Below are positions 24,401 to 36,400 of a stretch of DNA of 64,000 nt, piece by piece. A program made the position numbers and the translations under genes. The notes under the pieces are model-generated. The model was not told where the DNA came from and did no database searches. It was given only the letters and a program-made list of their open reading frames with translations. Each line of letters starts with the position of its first letter. The stretch's first letter is position 1. This DNA comes from Liolophura sinensis (lineage: Eukaryota; Mollusca; Polyplacophora; Chitonida; Chitonidae), in NCBI RefSeq assembly GCF_032854445.1, contig NC_088305.1:30030628-30094627 (forward strand), in the 5' to 3' direction.

Positions 24401-27400
24401 GAAACCAGTGCATGCACACTAATTTCTCAACCTTTTCTTATGTGAAAGAGTAACTTTCAGCGCGATTTACACACCTTTTTAATTGGACTTTGAAGGAAAC
24501 ACTGGATGCACTCTGTGACCTCTACTCTCTGCTCAAAGAAGAGGACATGTGGGCAGGTCTGTGGCAGAAGAGGTCAAAGTTCACTGACACAAACGTGGCC
24601 ATTGCGTATGAACAACATGGGTTCTTTGAACAGGCACAGCAATCTTATGAAACAGTGAGTGAATTGGAGTTCATGTGTACAGTTTGTTAACCTGCAGTTG
24701 TTATGCTCTTTAAAGCAGTTATGCCTTTATAAATAACTTTTAAGTCTGTCCTGTAGATATAGTTGTCTTTCCATTTTTAAAGAAATGATAAAAAACTGAG
24801 CTAGTATACTACAGTTTGGAACTGATAGCTTAATGTACGGTTAAGCAGGGCTATCAATAAATGAAGGACCATGTGTATATTCTGTGTCAAAGTGCATTTG
24901 GCTGTTGTTGAAGGAGACGAGATGATTCACAGCCGAGCCGTGATGTCTGTCTTAACGTAAAGCCTTACTCACTCAGTTAGGCTGTGAGCCACATTGAGTT
25001 GAGTTAGTAATACTCTGCACCTGTTGTTGTTGTTTCTCAGGCCATGGGTAAGGCCAGACAGGAGCACAACTCTGGCCCTGCCCAGATCTCTGTTCTACCA
25101 GAGTACAGACTGTGGGAGGACCACTGGATAAGGTGAGGTAACGCTCATACTGGGTGGAATAATCCGGAAATATCTGACATTTCCTGGCAAAGTTTTGGTT
25201 TTTCTTCTACAAATGGAAGTTTCTTCTGAAAACAATGATATTTCTTGTACAAATTTGATTTTTTTCTGGACAAAATTTGATTTTTCCTGATCACATTTAA
25301 TTTTTCAGGACAAAATGTTATTTACTTGACGAAATTTGAGTTTTTTCATTGCAAAATTTAATTTCTTTCAATTTTTATTTTCTACATATTTAATATTTAG
25401 GATAATTTAGGCAGCCACAGAAAATGTATCTTTCGTGTCCAAAAGAAAGTCGGTAAATGTTATACATTCTTATCTGGAGCTACATGATCTAAAAAACGGT
25501 GTATGTGGCAAGATGTAGCAGTTTCTCTGACCACCTGTAAACTTGGCTGCGATCATATATATATATATATACAGACAAACTATTCTCAAGTATGGTATCA
25601 AACCCAAATTAAATAAATGCATACCTTTCCTTTGTTACTTCTCAGATGTTCCAAAGAATTGAACCAGTGGGACCTGTTACTGGAGTATGCTAACTCTAAA
25701 GGTAACACTAACCCCCACTTAGATGCTAGGAGAGCGCCTGGAGAGTCCCTAACTGGGCACTGATGAAGGATGCCCTCGCTCAGGGTAACTTGGAAGAGAT
25801 GTTTTGGTGGAAATCTACACTTCTTCTTTTACTTATTCCGTCAAACTGTCAGTGAAACATGAAACTCTTATCTCATGTATGGCCATTTGACATAGCAAAC
25901 AGCATGATATAAATTCCTGCCTTCGTGAATAAATTGAAATCTTGATTCACTGCTTCACGAAATGAATCTAAGTTTATAAGTTAATAATTTATTAATTTGC
26001 CATCTTAAGGCTGGAAATGTTCAAGATGGCGAATTAAGGATCATTTCTCTTACATTCTCCAATAATCTGTACACTTTTGATCATGTGGTTTTGTTTCTGT
26101 GAAGTCCATCAGGTATATGCCTGTTTTAGGTGGAGCTGAGTTGTCCCAAAGAACTGGCTTGGAAGGTGAACCTATATCGGGGGTACATCGCCATTTGTCA
26201 CCCTGACGACCAGCATCTCAACATGGTAACCATAGCAGTTCAGCACTAAATACAACACAAGCACACCATTGGATGAAAGTAGTTTGTTTTGTACAGTCAG
26301 ATGAAGGATCATCGTCAGTTACCCTAGTGAACATGATCAATAAATGACATACATGTACTTGTGGGTAACTTGTGGGTACCTTGCACCAATAACATACATG
26401 GACTTGTGGGTAACTTGCACCAATAACATACATGTACTTGTGGGTAACTTGTGGGTACCTTGCACCAATAACATACATGTACTTGTGGGTAACTTGCACC
26501 TATAACATACATCTACTTGTGGGTAACTTGCACCAATAACATACATGTACTTGTGGGTAACTCGCACCAATAACATACATGTACTTGTGGGTAACTCGCA
26601 CCAATAACATACATGTACTTGTGCGTAACTCGCACCAATAACATACATGTACTTGAGGGTAACTTTCACAATAAAGTACATGTACGTATGGGTAACTTGC
26701 ACCAATAACATACATGGACTTGTGGGTAACTTGCACCAATAACATACATGGACTTGTGGGTAACTTGCACCAATAACATACATGTACTTGTGGATAACTC
26801 GCACCAATCACATGCATGTACTTGTGGGTAATTTGCACCAATAACATACATGTACTTGTGGGTAACTTGTGGGTAACTTGCACCAATAACATACATGTAC
26901 TTGTGCGTAACTTATGGGTGATTCTGAGAGTTCCATTGATTATTTCAGTTTATCTTGCCAGTTTGTTTGGAAGCTAGGATGAAGTTGCAGCTCCAAAAGT
27001 TGTATTTTCTGTCATTTATTTGCCCCTAAAAATTGCACATGTAGGGACAAACTGTAAGGTCATTTATTTACCATACTGACACATCACTGGTGAATGTGAT
27101 TGTTTTCTTGAGCTCATCTCATTGTTCCCCTCTGCTTTTGTCCAGATTGAGCGTTTGGTAGAAGTGGCGAGTACACTAGCAATCAAGGAGTGGAGGCGTT
27201 TGCCCAGTGTGGTCACAAATATACATGTGCCTTTGTTACAGGTAAGACTGATGCCTATGTGTACCTGTACATGTACATTAAATCAATACATTTAGCTCCA
27301 TGATATCACTGCCTCTGATCATGAAGTCTAGTTGACTTTGAGAAAGGGTAAGAGATAAGCTATAAACAAGATTCATTAATTGTTAAATGTTGATTAAAAA

Positions 27401-30400
27401 CTGTGGTCCTAATTTTCCCGTAATTGTGTAAAGACTCTTTACTCAGAAATCTCAGTGACTTTACATTGGAAAGAAAGCACAAAGAAAGAAAAATGAATGA
27501 GTGAATGAATATTAGAATCATTGCACTGAAATAATAAAAATGTTGTCGTGTGATTGATATAATTGTGAGAGCTCCCCAACAGGTAGAGATCTGTGTGCTG
27601 TTGGGAACCTCTGTTAGCTTCCCGATCACAAAGTGGGCTACGGTTCTGTGAGAGTGATTTGATTTATTTGGTTGGTGTTTTACGCCCTACTCAAGAATAT
27701 TTCACTTATACGACAGCGGCCAACATTATTGTAGGTGGAAACCACACAGAGCCCGGGGGAAACCCACGACCATCTGCAGTTTGCTGGCAGACCTTCCCTC
27801 GTACGCTGTAAGCAGTAAGCCGATCAATTATCCCTGAGAGTGCAGAGCTGAACTCATTGAACTCGTAGTGGACTTGCTGCGTTAGAAATGCTGCGTTTCA
27901 CTGTGATGTAAACAAGGTCTAAAATCTAGAAACTGCACCTAAATTTGACAGCTTTCAAAAATTAGCCATTATTGCTATGTGTTACAATTGCACACATCCT
28001 CTTCTAGTGGCAGTTGTGTATTCGGACACCAGCAGAATGAAGTCAGCCTTCTTCACCAGTTAAAATTGGCCCATCCAGATACCACGCTGTTACTTTATGT
28101 TTGACTCTATTTTATGCCCTTCCCCCCCAGGCTGCCCAGCAGATTATGGAGCTCCAGGAGGCCGCACAGATTAACCAGGGTCTGCAGCCAGCCAACATCG
28201 GCCGTAACTCCAGCCTCCATGACATGAAGGCCATTGTCAAGACGTGGAGGTGAGGGCCATATTCAATCACACAGAATTAGCCCTAGACAGGGAGAAATGA
28301 TCAAAAATCTTACGTTCTATTTTCACAAAAACTTATTTGATTGATGTTTCATGCTGTATGCAGGAGTATCAGTAGGAGTACTGGCATGAGTACTGGTAGG
28401 AGTATCAGTAGGAGTACTGGCATGAGTACTGGTAGGAGTATCAGTAGGAGTACTGGCATGAGTACTAGTAGGAGTATCAGTAGGAGTAGTAGATACACAT
28501 GTTCAGTAACCTGGTAGGAGTACTAACATGAGTACTAGTAGGAGTATCAGTAGGAGTACTGGCATGAGTACTGGTAGGAGTATCAGTAGGAGTACTGGCA
28601 TGAGTACTGGTAGGAGTATCAGTAGGAGTACTGGCATGAGTACTGGTAGGAGTATCAGTAGGAGTAGTAGATACACATGTTCCCTGGTAGGAGTACTAAC
28701 ATGAGTACTAATAAAGTATAAATGAGTAATAAAACGTGTGAATAGGACCAGTGAAATGTAAATAGGAACAGTTCTGTATCATACCATTTGTAACTTCTGA
28801 CTAAAACTGGTAGACGTTTACCATGTGTGGGTTTTATGTGGATAATATGTAACTCTGCCTTGGCTGTTTTTGGTCTGGTCTCCAGGAACCGCCTGCCAAT
28901 GATCTCTGATAACCTCTCACACTGGAGTGACATCTTCACCTGGAGACAGCACCATTACCAGTTTATAGTCAACCATTACGACACACACGCCGCCCAGGAT
29001 CCTGTAAGTATGATCAGAATGCTAATGTATGCTAATATGCTAGTCACCCGAATGCAAGGGAATGCCTGACTTGCAAATTGATGGCAAATCAAAGCAGCAC
29101 TTTAGAAAGATGAAAGAATCTGTTACCAATGCGATTATTGCGAGTTCATGTCCAGATCATGCTGGCTTCCCCTCCAGTAGTTTGTGGGAAGGTCTGTCAG
29201 CAACCTGCGGATGGTCTGCCAGCAACCTGCGGATGGTCATGGGTCTCCCCAGTTTCTTGCCACCATAAAGCTGACCGCTGTCGTTCTTTTTCATTGAGTA
29301 ACTCTTATCTTGGCATATTTTAAAGGCAAAAAAAAATTAAAGAGCTTTCCTCAGGTATTATTTTCGGTATTTTATTTTAATTTCCGTAGAGGCTTTAAAT
29401 TTACTGGTGGTCTGTTCAACCTTTACATTGTTTCACTTTTATCTTCCAGAACACACAATGGCAACTTAAATAAAAGTGATAATAATAAATAAATATTCAA
29501 TCTCCTCAGAATAAAGAAAAGAAAAACATTTTTGGAAATCATGTGAGTTACCTTTACATGTAAATCGTTTTAGTGTTTTTCACAAAGCACTATCACGTGG
29601 GAACGTGATATGTTTGCTGTGTTATTTTATTTGTTGTTGTTGTTGTGTTTACAGCAGAACAACCAGTCCATGCTGGGGGTCCATGCCTCAGCCCAGGCCA
29701 TCATTCACTTTGGCAAGATTGCCAGAAAGCATAACCTGACAGGAGTGTGCCTGGACTCCCTCAGCAGGTACGAGCAGTTTGTATGATGATATGAGACAAT
29801 GTGCAATATTAGATCAGTAGCTGGTTTATCCTGGCTACATTACCCAGGCTACACTACCCAGGCTGCACTACCCAGGCTACACTACCCTGGCTACACTACC
29901 CAGGCTACACTACCCTGGCTACACTACCCAGGCTACACTACCCTGGCTACACTACCCAGGCTACACTACCCTGGCTACACTACCCTGGCTACACTACCCA
30001 GGCTACACTACCCTGGCTACACTACCCTGGCTACACTACCCAGGCTACACTACCCAGGCTACACTACCCTGGCTACACTACCCAGGCTACACTACCCTGG
30101 CTACACTACCCTGGCTACACTACCCAGGCTACACTACCCAGGCTACACTACCCAGGCTACACTACCCTGGCTACACTACCCTGGCTACAATACCCAGGCT
30201 ACACTACCCAGGCTACACTACCCAGGCTACACTACCCTGGCCACACTACCCAGGCTACACCACCCAGTTGTACTGTAGCATGATTTTGAGTTCTATTAAT
30301 CATAGAAAGATGTTTTGAAGTTTGTTTGGAAGGTAGGATGATTTTCTTCAGGAACAGTTTAAGCACCCAAAAAAATATATTTTGACCTTTTGTTTTTCTC

Positions 30401-33400
30401 TAGAAATGAATTTTCAGGGCAATCGGTGTAAGTCTGTGATTCAGTAAACGTCTTCTCTCTGCCCACCTGTTCACAAGCATGCATATACTGTGGTTCTAAA
30501 CAGTAGAGAGTGGGTCGTTAAGGTGCTTGTCTTTTAGGTCCTCGAACACACAAAGTGTTGGCTCAGTGTATGGTATCTAACCATACAGTGTATGGTATCT
30601 AACCATGTAGTGTATGGTATCTAACCATACAGTGTATGGTATCTAACCATGTAGTGTATGGTATCTAACCATACAGCGTATGGTATCTAACCATACAGTG
30701 TATGGTATCTAACCATGTAGTGTATGGTATCTAACCATACAGCGTATGGTATCTAAACATACAGTGTATGGTATCTAAACATACAGTGTATGGTATCTAA
30801 CCATGTAGTGTATGGTATCTAACCATGTAGTGTATGGTATCTAACCATACAGCCTATGGTATCTAACCATACAGCCTATGGTATCTAACCATACAGCGTA
30901 TGGTATCTAACTATACAGTGTATGGTATCTAACCATACAGTGTGTGATATGTAACCATGTAGTGTATGGTATCTAACCATGTAGTGTATGGTATCTAACC
31001 ATACAGTGTATGGTATCTAACCATACAGTGTATGGTATCTAACCATGTAGTGTATGGTATCTAACCATACAGTGTATGGTATCTAACCATGTAGTGTATG
31101 GTATTTAACCATACAGCATATGGTATCTAACCATACAGCGTATGGTATCTAACCATGTAGTGTATGGTATCTAACCATATAGCGTATGGTATCTAACCAT
31201 CCAGTGTATGGTATCTAATCATACAGTGTATGGTGTCTAACCATGTAGTGTATGGTATCTAACCATGTAGTGTATGGTATCTAGCCATGTAGTGTATGGT
31301 ATCTAACCATACAGTGTATGGTATCTAACCATGTAGTGTATGGTATCTAGCCATGTAGTGTATGATATCTAACCATACAGTGTATGGTATCTAACCTACT
31401 TCTCACTGGTTACAGGATCCACACCATCCCAAGTGTGCCCATTGTGGACTGTTTCCAGAAGATCCGTCAGCAGGTCAAGTGTTACCTACAGATGGCTGGA
31501 GCCATGGGAAAACATGAGCTACAGGAGGTAAATAGGCTTGGATATGTGTATACAGCTTGGTTTTTTATCTCCAGGCGGAGTCTCTGTGGCTCAATCTGTT
31601 AGTGTGCTAGCACAGCGTAATGACCCAGGAGCCTCTCACCAGTGAGGTCGCTTCAAGTCCATCTCATGCTGGCTTCTTCTCTGGCTGCACGTGGAAAGGT
31701 CTGCCAGAAACCTGTGGATGGTTGTGGGTTTCCCCCAGGCTCTGCCCGGTTTCCTCCCACCATAATGATGGCTGCGGTCGTATAAGCGAAATATTCTTGA
31801 GCATGGCGTAAAACACCCATGAAGTAAATAAATAAATTTTATTTCCTGGCCCGAGAAAATCTCTTGCTGTTTGTTCAATAAGAGGGTGGGGGCTCAAACT
31901 AGCCCCGGTTATCCGTTAAAACGATATGCGGTCAGCCTGTCATAAAACTGTTTGTTGAAATATGATTTGGTTTTGTCATGGAGTTTGCTATGCAATAAAG
32001 TGGGTTATTCCTAAAACTGATATCCAGTTAATTGGATGCAACCGTACTTAAATTTGTCACATTTGCTCTGGGGTCATGGTGTATTGTCGGACACATAGTG
32101 AGAAAGTTGTCCTGTCAGACTAAGTATGTTTTTCTTTGTGTAAAAAATAGTGGGAGAATGAAGAAAATGAGTATTTTTCTGTAGAATGAAAATTGTCATT
32201 CAGAGTAGACATTTCATGTGCTGAAAGCGTCATAGTTAAGAATACTATGACTGCCTTCAGAAGAAATATCCAATTCCAGTATTTCCATGTCTTTGTAAAC
32301 TAGATAATGAGAAGTTGATTTATTGCCATATCTGAATACATTTGTGTTCACGTTTGCAGATCTGAGTACATCTATATTCACATATAATCATTTGTTCCTC
32401 TTGATTTCTGTAGGGCCTGGAGGTGATTGAATCCACAAACCTGAAATATTTCACGAAGGAAATGACAGCAGAGTTTTACGGCCTTAAAGGGATGTTTTTG
32501 GCGCAGATTGGACGGTAAGTTTGGTGAAAGATAAAATCCCCAGCCTAAAAGCATGTTTTGTCTTGCAGTATGATTTCTCTTACAGCATGATTTGTCCTGC
32601 AGTATGATTTGTCCTGCAGTATGATTTGTCTTACAGCATAATTTGTCCTGCAGTATGATTTGTCCTGCAGCCTGATTTGTTTTGCAGTATGATTTGTCTG
32701 GCAGTATGATTTCTCCTGCAGTATGATTTGTCCTGCAGTATGATTTGTCCTGCAGCATGATTTGTCTTGCAGTATGATTTGTCCGGCAGTATGATTTGTC
32801 TGGCAGTATGATTTGTCCAACAGTATGATTTGTACGGCAGTATGATTTGTCCTGCAGCATGATTTGTCTTGCAGCATGATTTGTCCGGCAGCATGATTTG
32901 TCCTGCAGTATGATTTGTCCGGCAGTATGATTTGTCCTGTAGTATCATGTCCTGCAGTATCATGCAGCTTATGTCCACCTGGCCATTTTACTGTGTACTA
33001 ATTCTTTCTGATTCTGAGTAAGCATTTGAGAAATTTAAGATTGAGTGAGATTTGTCAGTTGTACGACATATAAACTCAAGCATGCATTCATTTGTAGATT
33101 CCTGTCAGTTCTCTTTACTTCCACTCAGTTTGGCATTTCTGTATAAAAGCTGCTTCATAGATACTGAGTATGCCCAATGTAAGCAGTGCTTAGAAATAAC
33201 TTTGTTGTTATGCATCCAGATTTTGACTTGTTTGTGAGGTTCTTGACTGATATTGTGTTGTCTGCTTGCAGGTCTGACGACGCTAACAAGGCCTTCTCTG
33301 CAGCTGTTCAGATGCACGACACACTAGTCAAGGCCTGGGCACTGTGGGGGGACTATCTGGAGACAGTCTTTACCAGGGAAAAGTAAGCACACACACTTAA

Positions 33401-36400
33401 GGCTTTGTTTGATTTATTGATATGATTGAAATTGTATGCTGCAGGTCTGGCAGAGATCTTACCACATACTAGCAGAGAGAAAGCCAGTATGAGCTAGACT
33501 TGAACTCACACATTGGTGAGAGGCTCCTGGGTAATTGTGCTGCGCTAGCATGCTAACCCATCCGCCACAGAGGCCCTTAAGGCTTTGTACACATCCACCT
33601 GCAATGATGACACATTATGATACTGACCAATGCATCTGTCAAGTCAATCATTGATTTCCCAACCACTGCTTGTCAAAGCCATGGTGAGGTGGGGCTTAGC
33701 AGTTTAGCAGGGCAGACGTATATGGACCCATATTTTGCGTTGTAACATGCATTTTGGGGGATTGCTTTATTTTCATAACACATGTGACAGAATTTCTTTT
33801 GTTTTTCCATGATTATCTCATGCCTTGTTTTTATCTCGCTTTATGAAGACAGATGGTTGGATATTATACTGGATAAAGATGCCTAGACTGGAATGTTTTC
33901 ATGCTTTGCTTCACCTTATTTTACCTTAAGTTTTCCAGGTGTAAATCATAAACAGTGTTATATGTGTATGGCGGAATTCTTTCATCAGTATGAGCAATGT
34001 ATTTGTAATCAAATAAATGTATGCGTTGTTTACCTTCTGCAGACAAATCCACCTGGGAGTATCAGCCATCACCTGTTTCCTACACGCCTGCCGTCATCAG
34101 AATGAGAGCAAATCTCGCAAATACCTGGCCAAAGTTCTATGGCTGCTGACCTACGACGATGACAAGTGCTCACTGGCCGAGGCTGTTGACAGATACTGCA
34201 TCGGAGTCCCGCCTATTCAGTGGCTGCCATGGTAACCGGACTTTGTGAAAATCAAATAGAGATTGCAATGAAAATCTGTCTTCTCTGGTAGGAGAAATAA
34301 TCATTTACAGTGGTATGCTTAGTTTCCTTTGTGTAAAGTTGATTTCTGTATAAAGAAAATGACAAAATTTCACACCTAGCAAAGCTACACATTTGATCGG
34401 ATTCTGATTGTTCTGTTTATGTTAGGAAGGTGTTTGAAGGTTTGTTTGGAATTTAAATGTAGGATGTTACTTATGAATCTGTTTTAAGAATCCATGCAGT
34501 TATTGTTCTTGTTGTTAGGTTTTCTGTTGAACTCTTGTTGTTAGCCTATATACTGAACCCTGATGATGTTGTTGTTGTTGTTTGGCAGGATCCCTCAGCT
34601 GCTGACATGCCTGGTGCGTAAGGAGGGTCGCCTCATCCTCACCCTCCTGAGCCAGGTTGGCAGGATGTACCCCCAGGCAGTCTACTTCCCCATCCGTACC
34701 CTCTACCTTACCCTCAAGATTGAGCAGAGGGAGAGATGTAAGTTTTGACACCTGGAAACTTCAGTCGTAACAACCAGATCTCATCCCTTTGAGGAGGATG
34801 TTTGAACACAGTTCTCACCTTGGAATCATAAGCCTGACCAGCTGTTGGTTTATATTCAGAATTGGTTAGAAAATTCTCCAGATTCACTCGCCTCTTCCTT
34901 TGTGGAAAAATGTAGTCGGCAGTGCTAGTAGAACTGTTTTATTTCTAGTTAATCTTACATAAACACCTAGTACAGCAGTTTCCTCCTCCCACAAAACTGA
35001 CTGCCTGCACATGTATAAGGGAAATATTCTGTACAGTGTTACCTGAAATTAACAGTCAATCCAATCAATTCCTTCCTTTAAAGAAACTAAATAATCTTTC
35101 ACAAGCAGTCATGTACAGCACATTATGTATTCTGAAGTGCCTTATGAAACGACTAGAGGACTTCATTCAAATGAAAAATGAAACTTTAGGGTGCGATCAT
35201 AGTTTTTATTGTTTCTACTGTAATCAGTACAGTTTCTTCCACTTATCATTGAATTTGATCAGTATAGGGCAAAACCCCACTCAAGGGCGTGTAAGTGAGT
35301 GGAGAACCTGTAGCACATCGTTAATCTTTGTGAAGATGCCTCAACAAGTCATTGACTCAGAACTCATTCATCTCCATTCTCCACAGACAAGAGTGGTGAG
35401 ACCGTGATCGGCGCCCAGAACCGAAGCAACAGTCCACAGGTGAATGTGACAGCCCCATCCCAAATATCCACGGCCACACCTACTGTAACCTCAGGGGTAG
35501 GGCTGGGAACCCCCGTACTAGCCTCACTCACCCAGGCACCCAGCCCTGCCACACCGGGTACCCCTACTGCTCCAGCCACGCCAGATCCAGTCACGTCTAA
35601 TGCAGGTGAGTTAAGTATTACACCAGTTATTCCAGGAATTGGAATTAAAAAATGAACCAGTTATTCCAAGAATATTAGTTGCAAAGTGAATAAGCCAAGA
35701 TTATGCTTGTGTACAGGTGTATATATATCTCTCTCCCTCTCTCTCTCCCTCTCTCTCTCTCTTTCTCATAGCATTCATATTAAAATTACATTTCCACAGA
35801 GTCTACCACGGCCTCCTCTCAGCCCAGCAACACGACCAGCCAATCAGGTCAGACCAGTGCTAGCCAATCAGATGCAGGTCCTATCCGTGCGCCTGCGCCC
35901 ATGTGGCGCTGCAGCCGCATCATGCATATGCAGCGTGACCTTCACCCCACCATCCTGTCCTCACTGGAGGGGATTGTGGATCAGGTACAGTTAGCGTTTG
36001 GTTTGGTTTAATAGGTTGTGATAAAGTAAGAGGTCAAGTTTGTTGTTTTTTGTGATGCTAGTGCTTTAGATTAGGTATTTTCCATGACTTTAAAGGGTGT
36101 GCCCAAAATGCAAATCACCCAAAGTATACTTGTAGAGGCTTAACATTTTGCACTGCAATGAATGTAAAATACAAAAATATTCATTTAAGTACACAAAGTT
36201 GCCTATAGGTTTTGAATGTGACCTAAGTAAGGCTGAATGTGACCAAAGTAAGGCTGAATGTGCCCAAAGTAAGACTGAATGTGACCAAAGTAAGGCTGAA
36301 TGCACCCAAAATAAGACTGAATATGACAATACAGGTGTTCAGACATAAAGTATTTGTAAATAGAAGTAGCTTTTGTTCAGAATGTTACCAAACTACAAGT

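Noticed and set aside
25702-25729. 28-nt micro-intron explaining the frame change in exon 27
   Set aside because: GT and AG are present, but removing it puts the downstream block in a third, wrong frame, and 28 nt is too short for normal splicing.
26337-26896. Minus-strand frames with THKYMYVIGASYPQ repeats
   Set aside because: Product of the 34-bp minisatellite; several overlapping frames are equally open.
29799-30278. 159-codon frame of YPGYTTQATLPWLH repeats
   Set aside because: Pure 14-bp tandem repeat within an intron, without coding context.
32378-32978. Minus-strand frames with SYCRTNHTAGQIILQDK
   Set aside because: 17-bp minisatellite artefact; also overlaps a real plus-strand TRRAP exon.
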